Under the pieces are notes generated by a model that searched no databases, was not told the DNA's origin, and worked only from the letters and a program-made list of their open reading frames with translations. A stretch of 64,000 nt of DNA, from contig JACDQD010000003.1 of assembly GCA_019843655.1 (NCBI GenBank), forward strand, positions 13,084,925 through 13,148,924, given 5' to 3'. Position 1 is the stretch's first letter; each line of letters begins with the position of its first letter. This document shows positions 1 to 12,300 of this stretch, in pieces. Position numbers and translations under genes: made by a program. Source of the stretch: Lethocerus indicus (lineage: Eukaryota > Arthropoda > Insecta > Hemiptera > Belostomatidae).

Positions 1-3000
1 ACAATTAATAGAATCATGAGATTCATGGATTATTTCAGGAGTGGAAAACCTCCAGGAGTTGATCCCCGGCGTAAATCAAAAAGGATCTAGGACGAAGAAA
101 CCAGTCCTGCATATTCTTAAGTGCTATTCCTTTAACTTATCTTAATCCTCATCTCTCAACTTATGAAGTGTTTTTATGGACTACAACAAGAATTAATCTT
201 CATTCCGCCTCCTTTTTTGTTATCTCCTCAACACCGGGATATCTTCTCTGAAACCTTCTCACACTTCATCAATATTTATTACCGCTCGGTGTGAAACTGA
301 ATTTTTGTGAAATTCCTAAAAACTCATTGAAAAATATCCTTCGATTATCGAAAATGTGAGAGACATTTCATGGTGAGGATTGGGGACGTCAGATTCGAAG
401 CTACGAGTACCTAGGGTATACTTGAGTGCTGATTGTGGGAAAGATATATGTCGGTGTTGTTGAGGTGTTACTCAAGGCTCGGTTGAGGAGGGCGAGCTAA
501 CGATTGCCCAGTTGGCTTTGCGCTCTATTTCCCCGCATTCCGGGACCGGGTTTCGCCACGGGCTTCCTCCGCCCGCGCTCATGACGCATGCTTCCCGGCC
601 GGTGGAGGAAATTCACGTTCCGCCGTTTGAATGCGCTTAATCAATATCCGACGATATGGCGGACATTTCGGTCCCGGGTAAAGTGAACCACGTACAGGCC
701 GTTTGTACACGTCTGATCTTACACATTTCTGAACACCACCATCATCGCATCATTCAACACTATTAATGTTCATTTTATTCAAATATATCAGCGATTTATA
801 ATAAATATGTTCATTATAATACAGCGAATGTCTGCAGTCTAATTTCTAACCAGAAATGATGAAGACATGGTTTATTTTCATGGATCATTTTTAATTCTTT
901 GCGACCACAGTAGTCTCAAAGCAAACACGTGGAGCGGAATATTTGCAGCGGCCTTTAATGTGCCCTGACCTAGACCAGTGATTACATAATATACAAGTCC
1001 TGCCTATGAACAAGAACTGGAATGTTTATTTATTTTAATTGGATGTTGACTAATTTTGACCAGCTGATACAGCATACAGCCGGAATTGATTATCCGCTGC
1101 GATTTTTTATATTTTGGCATTCGGGACTATTCTTAATCGCGTAATGCTATGATTTCGTGTTGTCCAAATAGATATGAACCATACAAAGCATTCATGTTAA
1201 GAGCAGTGGAATGGTACATTTGGAGAACGCTGAAGAAGAGATTCATTTTTCCTGAACTCCCCCCCCCCTCCTAACTCTTCACTAGTATCAATTTTCTTAT
1301 CCGGGAATCACGAATAAATCATAGAGCCGATTCGATTGCAGGGCGATAATTAAAATAACCAGGCTGTCGGAAGGAGCCGTGTCGATGGCGCATTTCCGTT
1401 CCGGCGGTGGAGCGTTGAACAGATTCCCGTTGGAACCGGATGCTCGGCGTTTCGCCCAATAGCTGCTAGATTCGGTATTATTATTTGGATAAAGTATTCC
1501 AGTATTATTTTATGTCTCGTTTTCAGGCCTTCCAAGTCTGCACGTCTAAATCAGAAGTCACAATCTGCCCATTACTTCATTCACGTTGAGATAATGATAA
1601 TATATATCTCTCTCAAGTATGATACTTGACTTGTTCAAGCTAATTGGCCGTCTAAGGGTAATGAAAGTTGGAAGAGACGATTTATTGTCTTCCTACACTG
1701 GCTTAATCCCAGATCTATTCTGGGAGTTAATGAATTCGTTCTCATAATAAACTCAATTGTCGAAATTTCCGTCACCTAGCTGCAAAACTCGCGTCACGTA
1801 TTGAAGGATTTACCGAATTAGAAAGTAGGCAGGCACAATTTGGAAGATCCACATTGTGTACACGTCGGGCCGCGAAACGACCAAACTGGTAATTGAAGAA
1901 CCAGAAGCGATAAATCAGATGGGAACTACTTCGTTGTTAAGTGGAGGCCGAAGTCGGCCGGACCCGACTCAGAAATGGACAGTAGGAAGCGCTCGCCTAA
2001 TGCGGGACTCGGTAAATTGGATAGGAAAAGATGACGCCGATAAGGGATAGGTTTTCTTCTTCACGATTTCAAGCCCCGTGACGGCCGGTCTGACCTGCAT
2101 ATCCGCGCTCCTCTTTCTTGAGCGACCCGAGAAGTGTCACGTTAGCAAAAAGCGAAACGTTTCTTTCCTTCCTGGGGCAGACGTAATATATGTCTTACGT
2201 GCGCAAACTAGCAGGCAAACAGTAATTTTCTTTTAATCCTAATCTATAGTGGTGTAATTACAGGATTCCACATAATAAAAGATATCATTTTATGAGAATT
2301 TACGTCTTACTTCTGGAATGTGGAATGTGCACCTACCTATTTAATTCTCAGTTTTTCGCTTAAGTCAGAATGAAGTGTGTTCCATAGGAAAAAGCGAATC
2401 GACCAAAAGCATTCAACCCGGCAGATAGGCTCGATAACCTTTAGAGAAAGAACGAGGGAGGAGCTCACGGCTCATATCTGTTCTGAAGCCTCATGGACTT
2501 CTTCTAAAAAAGGTTACGGAAGAGTTAATGTTACAAAACCGATATCTCGCAGGGACCGGGCCGGCTAACGCGAGCCAGGAACTGCACCGCCGAAGATTAC
2601 GAACCACTCGTGGCGAGTTTAATTTAGACGATTATATTTCCAGACGGGGTTTGCACAGTTTTCTCCCCAGGTCCAGACCGAATGGGTTAACACCGCCGGT
2701 GATTTATCTTCCGTTTCAGCTCTCGAGGTACGTAATTGCGGCCCGAGTCCTACCCGGTGAAATAATCTAATTGCCGGCCACCGGAAAATTGAAGGATGAA
2801 TTAAACAACAAAATAAATAACCCTAAAATAAACAACGGCAGAACGGCTTTCTCCGATCAGGACTTTACACGGAGTTAAGAATCAATTGGGTCGTTACAAT
2901 CTGCGTACTTGATGGCGGCGCGGAGGGATTAACGACCTTAGCGTGAAAGGCCAGGATACTTGCTGAAATTCCATTCGAATTCTTAAGCTGAGGAAGACAG

Positions 3001-3313
3001 GTAGCGAGAAATCGGTTCCTAGAACAATTGATACAGACGGAAAATTGGGCGAACGCACGTTATATCACTCTTCATAGAACCCACTAAAAATCTGACCTAG
3101 TAAACGAAGTTTTATTGCCAGGCCTCGGAATTTAACGTATTTCCTTCCTTAAGATAATTAATTCTCAAATTTCGAACCGACAAAATCATATTTGTACCGT
3201 TTTTAAACCATGAGATCGATGATAAAAATATATTTTATCAGGTTGTGTACATTCTAAACGTTTTGATAACCTAATAATACTATATTTTTATTTTTATTTG
3301 TTTTATATTTTAA
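1..3313. other. gene-less stretch, mixed AT- and GC-rich
   Basis: No recognisable gene is seen. Open frames are at most 80 codons and do not resemble known proteins. A GC-rich, CpG-containing block occupies about 480-690, and a smaller one lies near 2060-2110. A run of ten C is at 1259-1268. The last part, from about 3170, is very AT-rich and leads into the splice-like site at 3337. The GC-rich block could be regulatory, but nothing in it is diagnostic. Confidence 0.6.
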
Positions 3314-3343
3314 CTAATATATTTTTTTTATTTTCAGGTTAGT
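3314..3343 (+). promoter_or_regulatory. candidate recursive splice site (zero-length exon)
   Basis: A branch-point-like ctaat (3314-3318) is followed by a nearly uninterrupted T tract and ttttcag ending at 3337. The donor-like gttagt begins directly at 3338. The putative branch A lies about 20 nt before the AG, a normal distance. This is the layout of a ratchet point, where a 3' splice site regenerates a 5' splice site with no exon between. The acceptor half is strong; the donor half deviates from GTRAGT at +3 (T). RNA evidence is absent, and an ordinary acceptor or a chance match remains possible. Confidence 0.3.
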
Positions 3344-3676
3344 TTGGAGCACTTTCCGAAAATTCGTCGTCTTCCCACGTAAATATTTACATTTATATTT
3401 CTCAACTTCGGGTTCTGGTATTTATACTGTACAATAGGCAGGCGGCAATGATTACGCAAAATAGATCAGGGTCGATTTTATTGAATCATAAAATATCCGA
3501 TCACGTATATCATTACCATTGTTTAACAATATTGTTTTAGTAAACTCAGTCTGCACGAATTCCCGGAATAATTACGAAATTAATATCATGATATTGTATC
3601 TGAAACGGAACTGCCTAGGGCTCCCACGAAGCCGGTTCCCCGAACTCCAAGTGATCGTTTTCGGGTCGAGGCGAAT

Positions 3677-3703
3677 CTCTCTCGCTCTCTCTCTCTCTCT
3701 CTC
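3677..3703. repeat. (CT)n microsatellite
   Basis: A pyrimidine tract of mostly CT units, interrupted once by a G near 3684. It sits at the edge of a GC-rich block covering about 3700-4030. It creates a repetitive Leu/Ser or Arg/Glu peptide in overlapping open frames on both strands, which argues that those frames are not coding. Confidence 0.9.
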
Positions 3704-5414
3704 GGCTGGCGGGTTTGGGGGGTGTGGGCTCGAATTAAACGGTACGTGTTTCCATTATGTCGGGCGCGGACCGCAAGGATCGTGACTTGCGGCACATGGC
3801 CGGCAATTGCATTCGGGACAGGCCCGCCGAGGGACACCACCCCCGCATCCGATACGCCGATACGCCGATGGGAAATGGCACCGCGTGCAATTTGACTATG
3901 GGGGTCAAGTTCGGGGAGAAGGAATCGATTTCAGACGGGGGTGGGAAATAAAGATATACTACATATTGATACCGTTACATCCTTCCCGTCCAACTACGGT
4001 TATTTTCTATCCGGGCATGGGGCCCCGCGTGTGTGTATCTGTTCGTGGGTGCGATGAACCGGCGACACATCGAAATAAAATGTAATTTTGGTACTCGGGG
4101 CCGCTTCGAAGGTGAAATTGCTATGACCGCGTGGCCATGACATGAGAGTCATACAATCAGACACAGAATTTATGAACTAACCGATTATCGTAATGTATAC
4201 AACCTTCGATGTCAATGTCTACTTGAGCTCTTCATGCCACAAACAAAAGTCATTTCACAATGCGTGTTTTGAATTGCAGTAATGAGAATGGAACTTCTAG
4301 GAACTTCTTTTCGTCGATATTGAATAAAACATGTCGGAAAAACTATCAATGCGTCCTAAACAACCTATTGGTCACAACACGTTGCATGCACTAATTATAA
4401 TTTCGATTATTCAGCTTATAACACATATCTCATAACATGTCATCGAAACATTAAAAGGCACTTCCATACAAGGATTGGACCCATATCATAAAGTAGTTTA
4501 TAAACTCGAATGTAGCTCCCTACTGCGAAGAAGCGGGCTACGCGAAGCATGAAAAGAGTTATGGTTTCAACAATTATTTCGACTGCGGTACCACCGAAAT
4601 CGCGCCAATTTATATCATTTTTAGGCACACAACATTTTAAATGTTTAATACTTAGTATCGCAATAAAATAAGGAACAATTTTCGGAGAACATTTTTATTC
4701 AAAAACGACGAGTAAATTTAATTTTAGTCCTTTACAAATAACCTTCATCCTGTTTTCCCACAAATGGCACGGCCAAGAGCCCATGGCGCGTTCCTGTGGT
4801 CGACTATGAACTTCGCAGGTAATTGTAAAAACCTAAATACCAATTTGGTCAAGACCGACCGGTGAAGGATTTAAATTCGGTAATTGATACCTAATAGCTC
4901 GGAATAATTGTGACCGAATTGTCGGTGAACTTGTTTCGGAAAAATAAATTCAAAGTGTGTCCTTCGTTCGAAGGTGAAACTACCGAATTCGATTTAAAAA
5001 ATAAAGAAAAGCAATAACAATTAGCGATATAAATAACTGGCTTGCTTGCACACGTGGCGAATAGAATTATCTAAATATCATGAAAAATTCAGAGCGACTC
5101 TTCAGGGCGATTTACAGGATACTAATCTCTAACGATTCGTTTCACAATATCGAAAATAGGCGATCGATTATACGAAATTATTGGCACGAAATTAGGTTGT
5201 TGCCGAATCGAATTTCATTTAGTTATGGCTTCATAAATGAGAATATTGAATAAGATTGTAATGGCCTCTGATATTAACGGATAATGAAAGGCGATGTCCC
5301 GTATCTATTTTCAATGTGGGGTGTTCAGTTTACTGAGCGATTAATGCGGCCTCAGGCATTGTAGATTTCGGTTTATTTTCAGATTTAATATCTTCTGTTC
5401 TGTTTACGATACTA
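3704..5414. other. gene-less stretch with GC-rich start
   Basis: The first 330 bases are GC-rich and CpG-containing, and short frames (84-92 codons) are open on both strands with no recognisable product. Two and a half copies of an 8-bp unit, gatacgcc, are in tandem at 3851-3869. From about 4130 the DNA is AT-rich and no gene, RNA gene or repeat family was recognised. Confidence 0.55.
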
Positions 5415-5807
5415 TTGAGGAGCGAGTATTACCCAAAGAGTGTTATTGGAACACAAAATTATTACTTTCTTCTTTCAGGTCAGGTAAAATTGCCGGTAGC
5501 AACCAGTGTCAGGAAGTATAGGGCTTATTATATTGAAGATGTGTTCTGTTCCGTGACCATCCCCGCCGTTCCGAGTCTTATCTATGCCGTCGTCGCCGGG
5601 TGTATTAGCGCACGGAGTTTTTCGAGCGTAATTGGATACACGGGAGCGACATTTGAACGCTCCCTGTTCACGATTCGGCTTCCCCGATCGGCTCCCAATA
5701 TGTTTCCGCCTAATGAATCCCACCTCGCGGCACCTTGCACCATTCTGATCGTGAGCAGCACCTGTCCACTTACTCCCAACTGCGTCCCTTGCATAACCAG
5801 GACCTAG
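5415..5807 (+). other. unassigned 130-codon open frame, three frames open
   Basis: A 130-codon ATG frame runs to TAG at 5805-5807. A good acceptor-like sequence, tctttcag, ends inside it at 5478. Two minus-strand frames, 114 codons (5819-5475) and 70 codons (5794-5582), are open over the same DNA. No domain, signal peptide or family is recognised in any of the three, and no strong donor follows. The block is more GC-rich than its flanks, which lowers stop frequency on both strands and is enough to explain the frames. A real but unrecognised exon on either strand cannot be excluded. Confidence 0.12.
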
Positions 5808-6773
5808 CCTTAAGGTCAAGGGTGCGCGGAGATATCCGAGAAAATATGTATATTTATCTTTAATATATTTTTATCTACATTTTTGGACCAGAGGTATAGC
5901 CAGGCCAATAGATAGATAGAAAGTTCAGCAAAACAAATATTGATCTTGACCGAAATGGGTTAATTGAATTTGTAATTGTGTAGTGACTATCAAAATTAAA
6001 CAAGTTCAAGAAAAGAGAGGCCAGAAATCCATATGTCAATGGCCCTTTTTGGTCGTTTATAACGCTCCTAATTGCGATATTATGCCGTGTTCACAACTAC
6101 AGCTCATAACCCTTCGCACGAACCTCTTTAATCAAACCAAATGAAATAACAAAGCCTAATATTGTTTTCATAATTATTGAAATTAATTCGGATTGAAATT
6201 AATCGCATCGAAGAAATTATTGTTTGGAGGGGGTGAAACTTAAACTTGTACCCGGCTAGTTAGTGAAGCATTGTTGGTTACAATTGCTCAACAATGGGCA
6301 TTGTTGTATCTTGTCCTAGGATCGTGACGCTCTAGTTGGGAATTAACTTGGAAATAATGGAGGGAGTCGACTCCCCCAGGGGGCCTTCTCCGTTTGGCTC
6401 TGATTATTCAACCTTCCGACTCGTTATAAAATGTAATACGTGTAGCGGAATATGTCCCTGGAGGCGGAATTGCTTAACAATAGGTGCATTGGTTGGCAAC
6501 ATATTCGTGGAATATAAAACCGGAAATTAATATCGAAGATTCCACAACAGTTTCAACTGACTTTAAAGCGAAATTGGTCTAAGATCAAACGTGAAGATTA
6601 AACTCCACATCAGACATGCTGTTAATACTCGCGTAAAAGAAAAACTAATAACAGAAAATAGACATCGAGCAGATCTGTTTCCACTTCCATGAAGATATGG
6701 TTACAAAATATAAACAATAGATGGAAAGATTATAGGTTATGTAGAAGCGGCTTATTAGAAAATTATCATGTGT
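5808..6773. other. AT-rich stretch, nothing recognised
   Basis: Mostly AT-rich sequence with short runs of gata-type units near 5908-5920. The longest frame is 64 codons. No RNA gene, repeat family or regulatory signature was recognised. Confidence 0.6.
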
Positions 6774-6950
6774 TTTGAAATACCTTTTTGGTGATTTGAG
6801 TGGTCGGTGGTTGCATGATCTTCGGTCTCAGCCCGCTGGTTTGACCATCTTCTGTAGCTTTACCTCAGTGTGCATGTGAGTTGGTCATTTGCCAGACCGG
6901 TTTCGGCTGCTAACACCTCTTCAGCATCACTGTTAGTCAGGTATTTCAAA
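6774..6950. mobile_element. MITE-like element with 12-bp terminal inverted repeats
   Basis: Two perfect 12-bp inverted repeats, tttgaaatacct (6774-6785) and aggtatttcaaa (6939-6950), bound a 177-bp segment with no open frame of note. Inside the right half is the core accggtttcggc (6896-6907) followed by cttcag (6919-6924), which recurs with the same order and similar spacing at 26281-26308. Short length, terminal inverted repeats and a second partial copy suggest a non-autonomous DNA element. No clear target-site duplication is visible at the edges, so the true boundaries may differ. The core resembles a motif I recall from dispersed arthropod repeats, but I cannot verify that here. Confidence 0.4.
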
Positions 6951-7397
6951 CCATTTAGTATTTTCTTATTACTGTACACAGATTACGTTCTTACTCACCG
7001 TTAAAGTCTCCAACCGCTAAAGCTGATACCCTATTTTATTATGGTATTTATGATATATTACGATTCCAGAACATTTTTTTCACTCATTATTTATGTTTCA
7101 GTCTATGTAAATCATATTGTAGCCACAATTAAATATTTCATGGTCCCATCACATTCCCGTTCTTTCTCCACCGTTAAAGTCTCTCAACTAATTCACTTTT
7201 TTACCCCCGACATATTTATTGTGCACATTTAAATGCAAAATTACTCAATATTTCATTACTGTCAGTAATGATGTCAATTCTCTGAAATCTCCCCCGCAAA
7301 GATCTTTAAGGAACGGATAATGTTTAAGAAATTACACACATTTGATTCTTCCTTGAGAATTCCCACTCATCGCTAACATGGACCGGAGGTCATAGGT

Positions 7398-7430
7398 CTC
7401 ACTGTTCTTCCTTTTCAGATGTCGGTGAGT
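7398..7430 (+). promoter_or_regulatory. acceptor and donor separated by 6 nt (possible microexon)
   Basis: A branch-like ctcac (7398-7402) and a pyrimidine tract lead to ttttcag ending at 7418. After six bases, atgtcg, a perfect GTRAGT donor, gtgagt, starts at 7425. The branch-to-AG distance is about 17 nt. This could be a 6-nt microexon, a ratchet-like site, or coincidence. No RNA evidence is available and the surrounding sequence contains no coding exon that would join to it. Confidence 0.18.
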
Positions 7431-8934
7431 TATTATAAGGACCCGACAGTTCTTACAAGTCGATAGGATTCCGATCGTAGCACGATGGTTGGTCGGTTGG
7501 GTTTAGGAAAGTAATGCCGGGACCACCCGATTTCACTTTTCGATTTCCCCGCGTTCGATTTTAAAATAAAATATTTACGGAACCCTAAGTAGATCGCCCC
7601 ATTCTGAAAGTTGGAGAACCGGGTCTTACGTCCACAACCGATACCAATACTAATAATATTCCCTATTCCTTCGAATAAGGGCAAAACCGGTTCTGAACGC
7701 AGGCCGGTTTATGGGAAGTATCGGAACCAATCCGAAAACCATAAGAAGCTCAAAAAAATCGTAAATAAATAAACGTTCATTCTCGGATTGCTTGGTGTGT
7801 GTGTGTGCGATACGGTCGGCCGCATGTCCGGTATTTGGGTCAGAGAGCGACCGCCCCTGGCTTTCCCAAGAGAGGGCTCCCACCTTCCTGGTCATATGAT
7901 AGGGGATTTTTTTTTATTGCCTTAAACTTCCTTTTATGCCCCTGGCGTATTTAATATTGGAAAGTTTGACTCCGTGGAAGAACTTTGTTTTGGTCATGGA
8001 ATGGAGTCTTATGACATAATAAAAGTGATTGCTTTTATAAAACAATTACTGAATGGGAAGTCGTCGGGAAATATTCATCATCCAAACTAATCGACAACGA
8101 TGGCATTGATAAATCAAACACTCGTTTTAAAATCAGAAACCCGGTCGGTCGCTTTAATTTTCTTTTAAAAGACTGCCCACTGTTTCTGCTGACTATTTCT
8201 GTTTGGAAAACAGAAGAATGAATGTTGCCAGATTTTTTGATAAGACGACAAGACTCCTGACTACAGGTTGGACCGTTCAAGCATTTAAAAACCCATTAGT
8301 TAGTCGCAGTCATTATTTAAACTAGTAGGCACTAAGTGGCAACAAGTTGTCAATCGTCGTTGTACAATCGATTAGAATATTTGCATCGTGCTATGAAGGG
8401 AGTGAAAATAAGATAAATATGAGTTTATTTCGCAACGTAATTTTCATTTTATTCCATATCCGGTTTATTTTCAGTTACGTCCTTATTAGAATTCTCTTAA
8501 AGTTCTAGTACTCCCTGGTGGCTCACTATTTATTTATATTTATAATTTATTAATTATCACGATTAATAATCAGTAACCATTCGTATAATTAATATTTCAA
8601 GCGTAAATCACACACTCATAACGTTATTAAAATTTTCATTTTAGTTTTTAATAAGACGTTATAATTTCCCTATGCAACCCCTCATAGCGCCATCACTTAA
8701 GTAAATCAAAGTGCATAAAAGAAAAACATACCGACACTCCGACAGGCTCTGAAACCACTGGATACGGTTTCTCTTAGGTAAAGGAATGAATAGTTCAATG
8801 TTCAAAAGTTAGTAATGTGTCGATGAGCCATACACAACACACTGAAGTCCACGAAGGTTAAATAAAATAGGTCGGTTTTACGAATTATCCATATTTACTA
8901 GAACAGCGTCCGAGTTGTTCTCGTTACATGGGAC
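7431..8934. other. gene-less stretch
   Basis: A short (GT)6 tract is at 7795-7807. Two minus-strand frames of about 80 codons (7684-7433 and 7895-7650) and another of 81 codons (8280-8035) have no recognisable product. The second half is AT-rich. At 8761-8783 a pyrimidine-rich ctcttag is followed directly by gtaaag, a weak acceptor-donor junction. Confidence 0.55.
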
Positions 8935-9384
8935 TTGCGCGGAAAGATAATTTTCAGGATGAACGAATTTATGTTGACCTCAAGCGGCCGTCCCTGTAAG
9001 GCTAACGCCGGGGACACCGAGCGAAGACAAATGGGGAGGCGATTTGAGACTGCCGGTAATAAAAGTATAAATAAGAAAAAAAGGCCCGAATTTAAATATG
9101 AGGGAAACTTTTGGACCGGTTCTGGTTTGGAAGTGCGATCTCCGGCTGTTGGAACATCGGTTGGCACTTTGGTCGTGACGCCCCGTCTGATCGATGGCCT
9201 GGACCGTCCCGGTCTGATATTGATGGATCCGGGCACCGCAAACAGTTCCTTATCGGAGAGAGCGACCATCGAGTTGGGACGAATCAAAGGACTCGTGCCC
9301 TGTTCCGGGACACCCGTCCCTAGAGAACGGAAGAATACGGTTTGTCTCAGTCTGCAGAAACACGACGAATTTTCGCCACTTTAA
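8935..9384 (+). other. unassigned 149-codon open frame
   Basis: The frame starts at ATG 8935 and ends with TAA at 9382-9384. The minus strand is also open here (129 codons, 9287-8898), and a second plus frame of 70 codons (9111-9323) overlaps. An acceptor-like attttcag ends at 8957, and a donor-like gtaagg begins about 40 nt later at 8996. No conserved domain, signal peptide or membrane segment is recognised in the plus frame, and its residue order resembles no family I know. The block is GC-richer than its flanks, so overlapping open frames are expected. Probably not coding. Confidence 0.12.
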
Positions 9385-12300
9385 TTAAGAGGCAATTGAG
9401 GCTGCTTTTTACTGCTTAATAGTTAATAGTCCTTTGGAACACCACTAAAGTGAAGAATTTCTAAAATAAAAGAAAGAATAAAAGGAAATATAATTTAAAG
9501 GCCTGAAGCCAGCTATGTTGGTTGCAAATGGCATTAAGCCATCAATAAATACACTGTGAATGGGAAGCAATTATTATTAGTAAATTTCGTTCTCCCTCTT
9601 CGCCAATGTGATAATGAAGGTTGTGGATGGAAAACGATGGTTCCAGGTCGTATCTCTGCCAAGGCTTGCGGGCTTTTCAAAGCAATGTGACATTTAAGAA
9701 TGTGCTCTTCTACTACGAAAATGAGGCAAGGTGTAAAGTTTCTATTGGTAATTACTTGATTTATTATATACTCCTTTCTTGCTTTTATCAATTATTAGGT
9801 CATACTTTTGTTCTTATAAGATAATGGAAAATTAAATTTGATACATTATCCATACGGTAATGCAGCCGAATGTAAGGAGCAATGATCAGAACTTAAAGGG
9901 ATAACCTACTAATCCATATTCCTCCTGTATCCTATAGCAACCTTCACTCCTCCTGCCCACAACGTTACAATTATGTATTTTATAAAATTATTTACAACAA
10001 TCACGTAAATGTAAACAATTATTTACGTCGTTATTGTACAGGCGATTTCTTTGTCTGGTTTAACTAAGGATTAGCCTTCGTAACGTAGACATCCCATCCG
10101 GTTAAGACGCGTCGGAATTGTGCCTGAATGAAGAGAACGGGTAAACCTATATTTCATCGCCGAAATCCACTAATCAACTCTTACCGAAAATTTACATGAT
10201 TGCGTACGCGACCGTCCGCGGCGCTTTTCGAGTCCAATTACCGAAATGGCCACTCCTCGTAGACCGGTGTTTGGGGCCGATGAAATTGTGTTGGGAATTG
10301 AAATTGTGTTTGGGATAGGGGCCTTACAAGGGGACACATTCCCACCCTCCTCAAGTATTCTCCAATCGCTTGTCCAATTACAGCAAGATTTCTACAGTCT
10401 AGAAAAATGTGAACTATTTAAGCCTGAATAAAACGTAATTTTTGAGTTTCCCATAGTAGTTTCAAGATGTACAAATAAGAACAAGAATAGATACGACTGT
10501 TATATATTAAAAAAATATTAAAAATGCGCTAAAATTTCTATGGGGTATTAATTCAGTGGTGAAGTTTACTTCACGAACGTCTCATCGATAGTTAACTCAC
10601 TATCTCAACTACCTTGGTGAAGCAAAAATTTCCACTCACCCAGTTTTAAATTGTATACGAATTATCCGTAATCCGGACATTCCAAAAGTGATGATCTCAT
10701 CAGTCTCCATTGTCGTCAGAGATCGCTGTTGATCGAGCCGTCGGAATTGAGACACAGTTTTACATTTAAAAACGTCCGCTTTATTTATACCCTGAAGCAA
10801 TTAGGGTGCGGGGTTGGATGGGGTGGTGGCTCTTAAATATTCATAAAGAACCCCGGGCCCAGTATTATATCGGCGTGTGCCCACTCGGCTATTATTTTGT
10901 GTAAATTAATTCCATAAACTCGTTCCCCTCGGAAGTCGGCAACGATGATTTAGTCGGGCCGTCGGCCCGGAGGACATTCGGGGAATCGAATGGAATTATT
11001 GCGAATAAATGAATACAAATAAACGACAGAGATATAAATCAAAATATTACCAGTACAAAATTACGTTGGCCCATTTCTAATATTGAAAAGTTGCGAAAGT
11101 TCTCTATTTGACATTATTACATTTATTATTGATAATTGACGCACTGCAATAATTGAAAGTGAACTGTTTTCCGCTCAGATACGACACTCAACGCGCTTTA
11201 AATAGTTCCTGACTACGTATTTACTACATATTTTTCTGAATCCTATATATCTTATACGGAATATTAACATTTATTCACACTTCGGACAGTAAAAATCCGC
11301 ACAGTTGCAGTCCCTTTAGTGAAAACTTCAATGTCGGAAAGGGGGGTTATCTAACTAATAGTAATAGGTGGCCGGGCGGCCGGTTGGTGCAGCGAGGAAG
11401 TAAAAGGGAATGGTTATGCAATTAAGTTAAACAGGGACTTTTATCTCGAACGTATAAAATTAAGTTTAAACAGTGTCTTAGCCGGGACGAGGCGGAGGCT
11501 TGAAGAAAAAAAAGGTCCGGTCACGATCCATAACAGAGCGAAAGCTTATTATATATTCACGGCGGAGGAGGAGTTCTCCTCCAGTCTGCCTAGACTTCCC
11601 AGAGTCTAGCAAAGGAAATGGGTCATTACTGTTGATGATTGATTCGAGAAATCGGCAATCATATTTTCATCATACCTACTTTCATCGTATTACATCTTTT
11701 ATGTGTACTAAAGCTGACGGCTCTATCCGAAATCGCTGTAAACGTTAACGAGAATGAAGTTAATCGAGGATCAAATTTATTCTCAGAAAGCTTCAGATAA
11801 GTGCACTATTATTGCATGCATATTCATTGGGAAAAGTCGCTGTACCGAGTACTAACGGCGAAGAGCCTCAGCGAATTGCCAACGGTATGTGATTTATTGA
11901 CGATGGGCAGCCAAAACGGACGAGAAATAAAGAAGAATAGATATCACCGTTTCCTGATAAATTTCATGTGTATGATTACAATTTTTTATTCTATTATAAT
12001 CTACTTACAGTAGATATTATAATAAGACCCAGTATAATTTTTAAATTATGCTTACCCCGGTAACATTGAAAAAGGGACATTTAAATATATTATTGAAAAA
12101 AGGTAAAGGTATCTTAGATGTACAAGAATACAATGGTAAAAGAAATAATATATTTCCTAAATATATTTCAGTCGTAACTACAGTGTGACAAAGACGTGGC
12201 ATAGTAATGATAATATGCATTTCCGAATTAAAATAGTAATATACTTCAATATTAACTTCGAAAGATACGACGGTCATCGGTAACTTCGAAAATTGTCTGC

